Source: Arabidopsis thaliana (taxonomy: Eukaryota; Streptophyta; Magnoliopsida; Brassicales; Brassicaceae). Taken from it: a stretch of DNA of 64,000 nucleotides. Under the pieces are notes generated by a model, which saw nothing but the letters and a program-made list of their open reading frames with translations, did not search any database and was not told where the DNA came from. The stretch spans positions 21,437,971 through 21,501,970 of the forward strand of contig NC_003070.9 of the NCBI RefSeq assembly GCF_000001735.4. The letters run 5' to 3'. The position numbers and the translations under genes are program-made. This document shows, piece by piece, positions 46,601 through 60,500 of this stretch; within the stretch, counting starts at the first letter, position 1, and every line of letters starts with the position of its first letter.

Positions 46601-49600
46601 TAGTCTCTGAAGCTTTAAACATATAACTGTAACGTATAAAATTAGCCAAAACTTGTGTTCAACCATAAACAAGAATATTTTACCTTGTACTTCTGCATCT
46701 TCTTCTTGTTTTCTTGTTTTTGTTTGAGAGAAGAACATTCAGCTGCCATGGAAGAGTTTCCTGTAACATATCATTCAGAAGATTATACTTCCTGCTAATG
46801 ATTTTGGCACTACAATCAAGGGTTCTAAGATCTGTGACTGTGACAAAGTGGATCCAAGAAACATACTTCTGGCTCTGTGGTTAGATTTGACAACATCCAA
46901 GTCATCATTCTCTTTGACACAGGAGTCTACCATTGGAAGTGCACTGTGTATGCCTCTCGAAGTAGTAGTCAAGCTGAAATTGTCTGCCTCAAGCAAGCTT
47001 TCAACAAATTTTTCTCTTCTTTGCTCTTCTCTGCTTGTTATACCTAATGATTCCTCTGTGAAAGCTCAAAGCAACTCTTTTAGAGTGATTGTAATTTTGC
47101 AACATTAAAGGCCAGAACATATGAATGTTGACTTTTGAAATATGTCAAAATTACCTTGTTTCCAGATCAAAACTAGAGAGGCATAAGGCTCAGTAATTGC
47201 AAAGTGAACAGGCAAATCAGAGAATAGCTTATGGAGAGCAAATGCCGCAACTCTGTTTTGTGCATCCTGTCACACACAAATGCACAATAATGAGCAAGCT
47301 GGATACATAGTAAGCATATAACACATGCACATATGAATATGATATAATTAGCATGCTTATTATATCAGTAAATTATACATGTATTGATGATTAATTCCAT
47401 TCAACAGCTTACAACTTCTATAAGGTTCATAATCAGAAGTTTCAAAAAATTTGAGCAATGTTGTTAAGCAAATTATGGTACACCATAAAACCTGGCAGAT
47501 CAAGGTATTAAGGTCTAACTTTCTTGGCAGAAGATATATCCCTAATAAGATTTACTCACAAGAGCCTAACTAAACACTTGTTTAGCATCTTATAATAGAT
47601 TATCTAGTGTTAAAATATGCAGATCAAGTAAGTACCTGGATGGATTCAAAATCCTCAACTTGATGAGGAAGTTGAATAGTTACCAGACCCCCGGCTTGTC
47701 TGCTTTTACCAAATCCACTGGATTTACGCATAACACTTGTAGTATATGAGAAGTTTCTTCCTTCCCCAGTCACTTTATTGAACTTTGGTGCTATCCACCC
47801 TGACCTTTGACACAACTGATGGAGCAATGCCTTCGGGATCTTTTGCGCTTCACCCTGTAAAACTTATACATGTTAAAGAGATAATTTTACAAAAGAAGCA
47901 ACTATATGTGACAAAGTGACTAAAACAAACCAAGAGGAGAAGAGTGCAGCGCAGAGAAAAAAATCAAACTTACAAAATGTAACTCGAGATGAAATTCTAT
48001 GGCTGTTAAACATTGTTAGGATCTTGTTAGGTGAAGAGTTACCTTCTTCCAGATACCGTTTAGTTTCGTAAGATGTTTCTCATTGCATAGTTCTCTCATA
48101 ATTTCCTTCTTCTGTAATTCCAGGAGTTCATGGGGAGAAGGTACATAAGGCGGAACATCTTCGTCGAACAAATCGCCAAGGTCCAAGTCATCTAAACTAT
48201 CATTCGAGACAACTGATTCTTGTTCCTCAGATTTACAGCTCCCAACAGGATTTGTATCCAAGGTCAAGTCATCAAAAAGCTGAAAAAAGAAAGCATCAGC
48301 ATTTACTGACTCATGAACGTCATCAAGCACAGAGGAGGCTACTTCTTTTTCTCTAGCGCCTTCACAATCTTGACGATCACGCTGAAACTCAGATTCCAAT
48401 ATTGCTTCTGACGGCCCTGGAAAACAAAAACATATATCTCATGACATACTACACCAAGTCATGATTGATAAAGTGATTACCAAAAAAGGGTTAAACTTAA
48501 CCAAGAGCATTCATCTCTTCCTTGAGCTTGCAAATGGCTAGGCCTGCTTGGCTCTGTCCACTTTTATCACCCTTCCTCTTTGCTTTTATAGCATTATATC
48601 TTTCTACACAATATTCTTTGGCAATCACTTCGAAAGACCTTGGACCAGATACCTAATACAGTAAGAAACAATATTGTGACGTGTCCTAACAAATATATGT
48701 CACTACAGAGGGAGACAAGTAAATTAATATTTTATCTCCAAAACTCAAGTGAAGTCTCTAATGCCAAAACAGTGGATCATTAATCATTAAGCTTCACACC
48801 TTCACCCATGTGATACTTTTTTCAGCACAAAAACAAATTATGCTCCAAATTCAAAAATCTTCAAGATATTCAAAGTTTTGCCATCATCCCTTCTATAACA
48901 TACAAGAACTTTGAAGATATAACCGCATCTACTAGGTACCCTGGTAAAGGGTTGTGTTACCTTATCTCTCTCATCGTCGGAAGATTCCAATTCCTCCTGA
49001 AATTTTATTTCAAAGAGAAAATCCGTTGTGATTTTCCGCCTTGAGATCAAAGTATTAGGCTCTCGGAAAAATGGCTAAAACATTCTATACTTTAAGTACC
49101 TCTTCCAGTCTTTTCATATACTGATGGATCCAATCAGCTTGAGATGGTTGGCAAGAACTAAGACTATCTTCTTCTTCTTCATCTCGCTTGCTCTTCACTC
49201 GAACTAAAACTTCAGATTCAGGCACCTCCTTAACCTCTTGGACTGATGATTCAGCAGACACATTCCAATCTTTCTTTGATTTCGATATCACCGCCACAGA
49301 ACGTCCTGAAAACATCAATAGGTACAAGAATCAATACGCGAAAAACAACGTAAATTTCCCGGAGAGTATTACATCAACATTACCTGTGGAAGGAAAACGA
49401 GAAGCCCCGTTAGAAAAGTTCACTGGCAATTCATGGCTCGGCAAGTTCAAGCAAAGCCAATCAAGAGCAGTCTCAAGCGTTGCTCCATCCTTAAAACAGA
49501 ACAAAAACACTTTGTATTTACGAAATCGTCTCAGAAATAAAAACTGAGAAATGTAAGGACAAATGTGACAGTTACCCTAAGAGAGGAGAGAACGAGTTCA

Positions 49601-49869
49601 ATCTGATTATCTAAAAACCCTTCGCAAGAGAGATTCTCGTAGAGATTATTGAGTTTCTTTCTCTTCTGAGTAACAGATAGCGTCGCCGTGACCGGAGAAG
49701 GCGTCCGGCGAAAGTTGAGCAAGAGCCGTCGTAAACGGTCTTCGTTTTCCGGCGAAATTAAAAGCTTTGGGGCTTTAGATGGTTTCTTATGGCCTGAATT
49801 AGGTATTAAAGAAGAAGCTATTTCGTTTTTGCTTTGTTTGTTCTTCTGAGGTTTCTTCGTCGGAGCCAT
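40620..49869 (-). CDS. DExH-box RNA helicase, DHX29/DHX57 type, copy A
   Basis: About 34 exons, read through from ATG at 49869 ([12 protein letters not shown]) to TGA at 40620, roughly 1400 residues. Lys-rich N-terminus, then a UBA-like helical segment ([14 protein letters not shown]), a [20 protein letters not shown] segment, a long acidic linker and a double-stranded-RNA-binding-like domain ([14 protein letters not shown]). Helicase core: motif [11 protein letters not shown] (46380-46420), Ia TQPRVLS (about 46205-46225, unusual), II DEVH (about 45490), III SAT (about 45040), [11 protein letters not shown] (about 44070) and [10 protein letters not shown] (about 43555). HA2 ([20 protein letters not shown]) and OB-fold ([13 protein letters not shown]) domains follow. 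These helicases unwind RNA with ATP. The paralog layout and order fit A. thaliana DExH4 (At1g58050), from memory. No stop found. Confidence 0.9.
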
Positions 49870-50709
49870 TTCTCTTCGTCTTCCTCGATCAGTAGAAGAA
49901 GAAACTGTTCATTTTCTATTTTCGAGTTTCTTTCTTTTTTTAGGGCTCTTTGTTTGGAGCCAAAATTTTAAATTGCATTTCAACTTTGCCCAAATACTAT
50001 AAATTTCTTCCAATTTGCCATATAGTTTTAGAAAGTAAGCTATTCAACCCAATCAGAATAAGGTTTTATTGAAAAACAAATTAGAAAAAAAATAGTTCTG
50101 TTCAACTCAAAACGATATTTTTTTTAATTCAAATAGTTTCATGATTTTTTTTACCGCTCATGATTTTTGTTTAAACTTAAAGAGACATGAAATGAAATTC
50201 CTTACATTAAACTAGATAGTCTAATGAAATATTAAGTTATTACATTGTGTCTTCGGTTCTTCCATCCATAACATTGTCCAAAATACAAAACGGTTTGCTT
50301 TATTCAGATGATATAGCTAGTGGTCTTGGCCTTGTAGTTTTGTTTGTTGCTACTAATACACGTAACTCTAATTCTTTCATCTCGTTAGGTTTACAAAAAA
50401 TTTCATACGACCTTAGATTTTGGCACTTCTCTTAAGAACCAGTTTTGATGTGACAAATCTATCTTTCATTGTAGAAGGAAATTAAGTGTAGATGGACAAT
50501 TGTTTTTAAAAAGATCCTTTATATCCAATTTTCAAAATCTTGTGATTAAATAATTGTTAACTATCTGTAAAATAGATATATTAAGGTAACGAAATCATTC
50601 TCTTTATTTTTGTTTGGGTTGACTATAAATAAGTGGAAATAAATCGAAAGATTCTTTGTTTTCACCATTGACCAGAAAATTAACTTTCATGTATGTATGT
50701 TTGTGTTAT
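49870..50709. other. promoter of helicase A and 5' side of the defensin-like gene
   Basis: AT-rich spacer between two divergently arranged genes. No additional gene recognised. Confidence 0.5.
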
Positions 50710-50717
50710 TATATAAT
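50710..50717 (+). promoter_or_regulatory. TATA box of the defensin-like gene
   Basis: TATATAAT 61 bases upstream of the ATG at 50771, a typical position for a small plant gene. Confidence 0.45.
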
Positions 50718-50770
50718 CATCCCAAGTGAAATAAAGATGTAAACCAAAAAAATATAAAGATATCATAAAA

Positions 50771-51094
50771 ATGACTACCACCAAGACAATGTTAGTTGCA
50801 TTTGTTCTCACTTTGTTCTTTGTCATATCTTCTGTTCATTGCTCCGATGGCACTAGTGGTACTATTATATAACTCTTAACTTTTTAAATTATCTACATAT
50901 TTTACTCATTTTACATATTGTATGACGATCAATATCGAATAGGTTATGGCATAACGGAAGCGACTAAAAGATGCTTTACACCAGCGCCATGTACGAGGGG
51001 ATTGTTCTATTGCCAGACGTTTTGTTCAAGTTTAAGTGCTGTATTGATCGGTGTATGTGAATCTGGAATATGTTGTTGTATACTGAACCAATGA
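50771..51094 (+). CDS. defensin-like (DEFL) secreted cysteine-rich peptide
   Basis: Two exons, 50771-50858 and 50943-51094, with an 84-base GT-AG intron in phase 1 after the signal peptide, as usual for this class. Total 79 residues. The N-terminus is a clear signal peptide (MTTTKTMLVAFVLTLFFVIS, cleavage likely near HC-S). The mature part has eight cysteines, spaced KRC..APC..FYC..TFC then GVC..GIC-C-C, a pattern of the plant defensin-like/low-molecular-weight cysteine-rich families. It is too short for the single-exon frame list, so it is read from splice sites. It lies alone on the plus strand between two helicases. By order it is the At1g58055 position (from memory). Likely secreted; role in defence or signalling is unknown. 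Confidence 0.82.
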
Positions 51095-51509
51095 ATGTAA
51101 TGAAAAAATTGTAATCTTCTAAAATAAAACATTAATAAAACCTTAGGATTCGTTTCAAACCTTATCATCGAAGTTACTTTAGTTCGAGCGGTTTAGAAAA
51201 CCTTAGGATTCGTTTCATGATTTATTGATGCTTTTGAAAGAAAAGCTCAATATTTGGTACTTATTTTTGGGGACCCTTGTTTTTGTTAAATTTCAGGGTT
51301 TCTTTCACCATTTTCCCGGGAAAAAAATATATTTCTTACTTACTGTATTGTAAATTTTTATAGATAATTGAGCTCTGGGAATCTCAATTGACCTACCTAA
51401 AACTGCAATTATTAGCTATGCAAGTCACCTTAGTATCAACATTGTGTCTTATACATGTCCACCTTCAAATCTTGGTGAGTTACACACAAATTTGATCTTC
51501 CTTTTTAGT
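51095..51509. other. spacer with a short direct repeat
   Basis: 3' flank of the defensin-like gene. AAAACCTTAGGATTCGTTTC occurs twice, near 51138 and 51197. Beyond about 51480 is the 3' flank of helicase B. Confidence 0.5.
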
Positions 51510-54500
51510 TCATTTGTGTTGCGGTTTTCCTTCTTCTATAAGAAGATGAACCATCGATTTGACGACTTCGTTGTGGACAATACCTGATTTCTGAAAAACA
51601 CAAACGTGAAGAGATAGGAGAGATTAGTCCTGAGCTAATTCTACTTAACCAAGTAGATCAAACAAGGATTGAACATGTAACCTCAGGTTTTCGGATAAGA
51701 TCTTTGAGAATGGAATGGAGGGTTAACCGGAGTTCTTTGAACAAAACCGCGGTTTGAGCTGGTGCTGCTACCTTTAACCACCCATCAATAGTGACTGATC
51801 CACTCTGCAATGAAAGGTAAGGTTTTTAAGGTAAAGAACAGATAAAATCAACGAATAAGCAGAATATTTCATCTTTGTTTTGCTAACAGCGAGAGAACAC
51901 GATATGGCTAACTGTACCTGATGATGAACATTGATTGAGCCGCCAAAAAGTAGAATAGAGAAAGGAGAAACAATGGTTGTATCTCGCAAATATACTTTGT
52001 TCGTTTCCACCTACAAGATATAATATTTACCCACGATTAGATGATGCCTACAAATTAACACCAGAATCTGCCTAGTAACATCAAATTGAATAAGAAGTTA
52101 ATAACAAGCTACCATGCTTTTTTAATATGTACAAAGCTAAGTATGAATTCGGAGGCTTGTAGATCATAAGTAATCAGAGTAAAATCAAACGCTTCACATA
52201 TTAAAACTCAGGTTACCTTCTCAAGGAATACAAGGAAAGGGTTTTGAAATGCTTTGAAGTTGCTGTTTATGGAAGATGGATGGATATGAACTTCCCTTCT
52301 GCCATCGTACCATGCCGAGTAGCTCTTTGTTTGGTTTCCTTGCTTTGTCAAACTGTTAAACGTTGTCTCTGTAATTCCTTTATCATTGGCTGCTATATTA
52401 GGATATAGTCCTGCGCATAGTATAGCCTGTACATATTGACAGGTGGGTTTAGTTACCCACCAAATAGATAATGACATAGAGCCTCTTATACGAGTAGAAT
52501 TAGATTATTGGCAACCACAAAAAATGTTTCCTACGAGAAAATATCTGAGCAGCAGAGCAACCAGATGTCCAGATGCACTATACCTTAACAACTTCAGGTT
52601 GCTGTGAATACATATTGAAAGGTTGAGTTGGGTCAGAAAACCAGACATCAAGATTTTCCTTTTTCCTTCCTGAAAACTATGATAAGAAACGAAGAGATTT
52701 CTAATTAGATTTCATTAATCTGCCCAAGCTTACAAAGATGATGAACCTTATTGAGTTGTAACGTAGACTTAAGAACTATCATTTCAATTTTTTTGGTAAG
52801 ATCAGGCACATAGGTGCTTTATGCAATGCAACAAATGTTTCAGATGGGGTAGATAAGTTACCTCTCCTGTTTTAGGAAGATTGATGAGCCCGATGTCGGC
52901 AAGTAATGTGCCAAATTGTACTCTCATGTCTCTGATATACGTGAAATAACAATAAGATTTGACAGAAATAGTGTAAGCATTCTTTCAGTTTAGGAAAATT
53001 TTAGGGACTCGTGCATATAATGAAGAAGTTCCCATTACGAAGTAGATTAAGTTACTTTAACAAAAAAAAAATTACTGATATTTTCCGTTAAGCCACCTAC
53101 ACAGTTTCCCCACCCTTGAATATTCTTATTCAAGTTTGCAAGGCTAAAGCATCTTAAATCAAGTTTAGATAAACATTAATGTTTAGCCATCTTATGTTTC
53201 CAGAAGTGACTAGTGAGTCAGGTGACCTCAAAACTGAAGGTTAATAGACATCACTTTTTCTATAATTTTATGGAGATCTTTTGCAGACAAGTTATAGTAT
53301 CTAAGTCCAATGTACCTGATCATCCGCATCACTGAGCTGCTCAAGAACTTTGATTCACAGAACCTCTGTGCAGCTTTCATTCCTCGCTGAAGACATCACA
53401 AACACATAGAGCACGTCATTATGCAGACAAACGTTTTGCTAAAATAGATCGGACATAAACCCAGTATCAGCGGATTTAAGTCCCTCCATGCTTTATTCAG
53501 TTGTTCAATAAAAAGCTCATTTATCCCTTTTATCACATACCTCTTGCAGTATCTTCACCCATTTATCGTATGCAACCATCATAAGGAGGTGATCAGATTG
53601 TCTGTCATTGTTGTTTAAATCACTTGAGCTCACCCCATTGTCAGACAAAAGAGCAAGTTTCACCCGGTCGACATTTTGCTTCTAAGAACATAAAGTTAGT
53701 TAACAACCTCGTTATTTGTGCAAATCAACCAAGTTCTGAGAATGTAAAAATGTACCTCATCTTTGGGATATATAAACGGCGATTTGTAGCTCAAGAAAGC
53801 TGCGATCGAGAGAATAGGTGATAAGCAACCAAATATTCCACCGTATAACAGCATCTGCAAATTATCAAACATATATTCATGATGGTGGAAAGAATTCTAT
53901 GATGCACTCTCTGGTTATCAACATCAACAACCATGTTGAAACCTAGGCAGCAATTTTCTTAAGAATATGAAAAAGGACACATGATGAGATGAGGCAAGAT
54001 GTTGTGAGGAGAGGAATAAAACATATATATGAGAGTCAGTGACCAAGGCCTCCAACTCGGAAATTTTAGTGCAACAGTAATGTTACTGACGCAAACCTTT
54101 CCAATTAACACATCAACAGGAAGTTTGGCTAAATGATGCCCAAGTGGTGTCAACTCTTCATCCCCTTCAACAGCACCAACCTAAAGAAGACAGGGTTCAC
54201 ACGAGAAAGCTCAGGACAAAAAAACTCTCAAAGGTATGCAAAACTCTCTACTTAGTTGATATTCCATCAATCGGAACTAAAATGAGGGATTGGAAAGCAT
54301 AAAGTATACCCTAAGGCTACAATGTAAAGAAGATAAATCAGCCACACTGCAGGACAGCCTCAAACACATCAGCTATATGTCCAAGTGACAGGTTGGATGT
54401 ACCAAATATGACTGATCCCAGGAACTTAGAGTTCTACAGAAAGAAAAGACTTATATCCATTACATATTACCTCATGTAACAATGAAATCGCAGAGGTCAT

Positions 54501-57500
54501 AGCACCTTCACTCGGAGGTTCCAAAGCCTAAAGACAGTGTGTAAATTAGAATCAGATGGATGATAATGTTCTTTGTTTTATCAGTAAAGATGGTGTCACT
54601 TGCCCTGGACAGAAAAGGTTTAATGTGACCCAAGCCAAGCAATTTGATTTGTAGACATAACTCTACTAATGGCATCCGCAGCATTTCAGGAACCTTAAAA
54701 AAAGTGTGGAATAGATGAGTTAAATGGCTAAAACCAAGTGAACAAGTGACCAGGAATGGACCTATTGAAAACACCTGATAGGGACGCATTAGCTTCTCGA
54801 ACCTATAGCGTGTGTACAATGAAAAGCAAATCCCAGGTTTGACGCGTCCAGCTCTTCCTGTTCTTTGTCTTGCATTTGCTTGAGATATCCAATCTTCCAC
54901 CATGCTCGACAGTTTCTAAAAAGAATTGAAAATCAAACTGACATCTCAGAGACAAAACACAATGATCACGAGGCAATCATGCTGGGATATACGACAATGT
55001 AATTAAACAGAGCCTATATATCTAGGGAGCTTTTGGTTTCAATATGGAGAACTGAAAAGTAATTTCAAGATACAGGCTAATAGATATATCAAAATAACGG
55101 ACACCAATCTTAAAAAACAGGTTCATAGTGAAGGGACTATAAGCAACTAACTATAAAATGTGCATGATGTTTAATTCATATTTAGAAACAGTTATGGAGT
55201 TCAAAGGGGGAAAGAAACAAACATAAAAATTGGATATTGGTCTACAAGCATCGCCGTACAAGGATATGCAACTGAATGAATTCATTAGAATTCAGAATAC
55301 CTTCTGTGGATTGTAGCGATTTTCCTTGTGTTTGCCACTGTCAATCACATACACCACATCATCAATTGTTATACTGGTCTCTGCAATATTTGTAGCTGCG
55401 ATAACCTGAACATAAGAGACGATGCAAAGATATATCAGATCAGCTTTGCAGAGATCCATGCAGCCTTTACTGTATATTATATACACATAATACAACTTTC
55501 AAGAAAACCAATATTGGTGATGTAGTCCTTTTGTTAAAAAGTGGGGTCTGGAACAGAATTACTTTTCGATATTTTTTTTGTCGATATCAACTATATTCAT
55601 TTGCTAGTGGGAATGCAAGGAAATAAGTAGAAGCACGAAATGAGATGAATCTCTTATAACCGAAAAAACAATGCATCAATATTCAAAACACACAACCTAG
55701 AGCAGCACCTAACAACTTTAGATTGATTTACAATAGAGAACATGTAAAAGCAAGGCATTAAAGACAAAGCCATTAAACTAGTCATCTGGAAAAAATGGAT
55801 GAAAAGTAACTCATCTCTAGGAGAGTAGACATCTGAACTAGAGATAGCAATAGTGTAACAGATTATATGGATGTCACATGAAATTACCTTCCGTAAGCCT
55901 TTAGGGGGACGCAGAAACACCTTTCTCTGTTCTGAAGATGCAATAGAAGAATGTAGAGGAAGAAGCCAATCTGCAGCAGGTCCACGAAAACGATAGGAAG
56001 CAGCTAACATATCGAGTAACATGTAAATTTCTGCCACTCCCTGTTATCAACCAAATAATGTCAAGCCAAAACGATAGAGGATGAGCGAATCTCATTACAT
56101 GAAATATCTCAGTATCAGCTTACAGGCAAAAATATAAGAATGGCTCCTTCCTCACAAGTGTCATCAATGTGGCATATCAACTCTTCAAGAAGCTCGTAGT
56201 CAATTCTATCCTCGTTTAACCTTTTCTACACAACACTCACAAGTTGTTTGGACTCAGAATAACCACGTGAATAAGACGACAAGGATAAATAGGTAAATAA
56301 GAGTAACTGAAGCTCAAAGTGAGCGTACCAGATTTTGTTGTGTTTGGTCACTGTATGAGTTGTAATTACTGGAAACATAAAAAGGATTAAGACAGTCCTC
56401 TGAAAGCAAATAATCGTCGCCCCAGCCAGCCAATACAAGATTCTTTTTCCCCCTACGGTCATTTACAGAACCAAGCTGCAGACATGAAAACCATTTATTA
56501 ACTACACAGACTCCATAGTTTCTCCAATGCAAGCTAAATGAGAGTACTATATATCAACAGTATAATCCAAATTTCAAAATCATATAACACACATGTGATC
56601 AAAAGGCATTCAGATATTATAGTCATGGAAATGCAAAGGCCATTCAATGTTAGGCGCAACAAAAAGACGAAGGTAGTTTTGTACAAGTCCTCCATCCTGA
56701 ACGTCTACTTTTTCTACAAATATAATAAGATTATCCATATAAATGAAACATCCCTAGGGTAAAACACTTTCCCAAATACAAAATCGAAAGACATCAAGGA
56801 GTGCAAATTCCTAAGCAGATGCATCTATCTAATTTTAGTTCTGCTAAGGAAGAGCTCAACTGATACAGGCTCTGTAAAGTAAGTGAACGGAAGAGATGCC
56901 CAAAAAACATGGGAGTTGCTGGTCAAAGTGAAAAAGGGGATAACAGAAGTAAATAAATGATGTGTTTGATAAAAAAATCTAAATACCTTGTCTTTAATAG
57001 ATGTATCAGATCTTAGCGCAGCAGGAGAATCTGGAGCAAGAAGGTAGTTAATACTCTCATAAATCTCCTCCAGGAAGTGGGTAGTGACTGGATGTGTTCG
57101 TCCTTGAGCAGTGATCACAGGACAATGACCAAAATATCTTGAGAATAGATCAGCGTCAACAGTAGCAGACCTGAACGGGATCAGAAGCATATATTAATAT
57201 GATTTTTAATTACTATATGCATCTGCCTTAAAAAAAAACCCATGAATACGTACATAAGGATAACTTTCAGTTTACGTGATGTATTATCGCATGATTGCTT
57301 CTCAATCAGGCTCTTCAAAATAATTAGAAGAAAATCACCCTGAAATGGGAAGAAGAAAAGTAGTTCTTACCCACAAGTTGATTTAAAACAAAAAAGATTG
57401 AAAGGTAGTCTCCTGTCAGATTGTTCGACGCTTGAATGTGAAATAATCTAGTATTCTTTATGGAGAGAGGAGATTGAGATACTAAAAATGCTTCACAGCA

Positions 57501-60500
57501 AAATGATTATTCTAAGTAGAGTCAAAAGAAGCCAGAAGAGGAGAAATATGGTGAAAAAGGTATAGACTACCAAGGATGCAAGCTTCTGGTCTTCACCGTT
57601 GTAAAAGTTTAAATACACAGTGGAGTGTCACTCTAAGAGCACATTTTAAAATTGAATGCTAAAATCCCAGTTTTTATTGCTAACAGGTTCTTGTATTCAT
57701 TAGATGATGTTGTGTAGATTCTTAAGCAAAACCCTTTACTGTGTATCTATTTTTCTTAGCAATGATGAAATTTATGGCTTACTAATGAAGACTCACCAAA
57801 AGAGACCGCTCATGCACTTCATCAACTATAATATGTGTAACATCGTTCAAGGTTCTATCCCCCTGCAACGAGCAAACAGAAAACAACAATAAGAGAGAAT
57901 GCTGATTATGTAATCATTATGCTATAGAAAAATAGCATTACAGTGTCTCAACAACTGGAATTGCCAATTCTTCATATTTGTTTCGCAGAAAAAAAAACCC
58001 GCTGATACTACTAATAATGAGCCAACTACGTCAACTATTGGACTTCTAATGTCCCCCTTACTTAGCAGAGACTCTATCTACATAATACTTTCTGCAAAAT
58101 CGTGTTCTCTAGAAACCATAATTTCAGTAATGCAGCTATGATATTTCAATTTTGTCCACATCACCAGAATGTTTGTGCAGCATAACAATGTTCCTCTTTC
58201 TCAGTACCATACAACACTATAACACGTAAGAAGAATTATTTGCTTGCAAGAGCTTATTGATAGAATGAAGGACTTACAGCGAGTTTCCTCAGTAGAATGC
58301 CAGTAGTACAAAACAGCAGCCTAGTCTTGTCACTCCTGAACAAAGATACAAATATGCCAAGTTAAGTTTGCTTAATCTACAACTCCAAGGAACATTATTA
58401 AAGGGAAAGCCAGAAAATCATAAGGCCATCATCATATTGTAGTGTCAAAAATGAATATGTGAAAAAATAGCAGATTATCATAACAGATGCAACCATAAAT
58501 TAGTGAAGCCCAAAAAGAACAGCAAAACAAACAGGCGAGATTATGACTACAAACTGATGTTTTCTTTGCAATCATGTTCTGCAAAGAAAACAACAAACAA
58601 CATAACTATATAAATATTACAATTCGTTCCAACACAACATCAAAGAAAAAGAAGAACTGTTTCTAGGCATCCATCTAACACCAAATTATCATGGAAGTAC
58701 TACTACACCAGAATCAGCCTGGAGTCGGTACAGAGATAATTAGAAAGCCTAGCAGAAATCACATCGCTGAAGACCAAAACTGACACAAGAGTAAGTGAAA
58801 TTGTTTGATCACAAATAGTGGGCCAAGAAACCGAACGCATATGAAAAAATTTTATTTTATTTTTTTGGTCGGAAAGGTATATCAGAAAATGAAAAAACAA
58901 AATGTACTCATTTGACAAGTGTAGAGGCCCAGTTTCCTAAACTCCTAATAGTTCAGCCTTTGGGACCAAATTGCAAAAAATTGCTCTTTGCTCTTCTTTA
59001 CACAGCAACTACTATACTACTTAAATTTCTTGCTACAGATAGAATTCCATGATCATTTAACTTGGGTCCTTGAGGACAGTAGCAATGGAAATGCATAGAA
59101 GCCGAATACAGTAAAATCTAATAAGCTCGTAAAACAATACAAAAAAAAATCTCAAAATTAAGGAGCAGACCTTGCACTTTCAAGACGAACTTGATACCCA
59201 ACCAATGAGTCATCTAAGCCTGGAGAGGATTCACAACGCTCATCAGCAACTCTTTGAGCAACAGAGATAGCCTAGACCACATTAACCAGTTACTAGCAGA
59301 AGCAAAAAGTAGAAAAATATCTGCAGGGCTACACTAAATGATATCATTACGCTTTGCAGAAATAAAAGCATCAACAAGAATTAAAAGAATCGTCGTCTAC
59401 GTCGTCAATATGAACCAAACAAGAAATTCAACCATGCCCCAAATCGATCATATCATCCAATATATTACAGTATCACATCTTAACAACGAGATACTCACCG
59501 CTATCCGACGAGGTTGTGTGCATATGATATTACAGTATCCACCATGCCCCGAATCAATCATATCATCCAATATAAATTGAGGAACCTGGAATAATGTTGC
59601 AGAGTTAAAATAACTCAAAGCTATAAGCTGGACGATAAACTCAGTAATGAAAGAGCAAACAGCAAATATTTTATCAACACTAAGTAACAAGGAGTAGCTG
59701 GCGAGACCAAACCTGTGTAGTCTTTCCAGAGCCTGTTTCTCCGCATACCACCAAGACATCTTTTTCTTTCAGATGCTGGAGTATGCCATTCTTAACTTCA
59801 GATATAGGAAGAGCAGTTCTAGTTTTCAACATGTCCTGCAAAAAAATAGTAGGATTACTGAAAGAGCTGCGGTAACAAAGATTTGACTACATAGTCCTAT
59901 ATTTTTACCGGAACGAACTAACTAGTCTGGTCAGCTTTAGATATATAATAACACTGTAAGGCATAAAATTTGCTCCATGAAGGACATTCTCGAGCCAAAC
60001 TTCTGTTCAAACATAAGCATACTCTACCTTGTACTTTTGCGTTCTCTTTTTGTTTTCTTGTTTTCGTTGGAGAGATAAACACTCAGCCTCTATATAAGAG
60101 TCTCCTGTAACACAGAAAACAGAGGATTAATGGATCATATAACCTGCTAATGAATTTTTTGGCACTAAAATTCAGAGTTATATTATTTAAGTAACTAAAT
60201 AAACCAAACATACTTTTAGCTCTGTTGTTAGATTTGACAACACCCAAGTCATCTTTGTCTTTGACATAGGAGTCTACCAACGGAAGCGAATTCTCAAAGC
60301 TACTCGACGAAGTGGTCAAACTAAAACTGTCCTCCTCAAGCAACTTATCAACAAAATTAGCTCTTCGGTCTTCTTCTGTGCTTTGTATGGTAGTACACAA
60401 CAATTCCTCTGTAAAAGCTCAAAGCAACTATATTAGAGTGATTCATATATTGCCAAACGAGAACCTATATATGATACTTAAGAAAATGGCCACATTTGCG

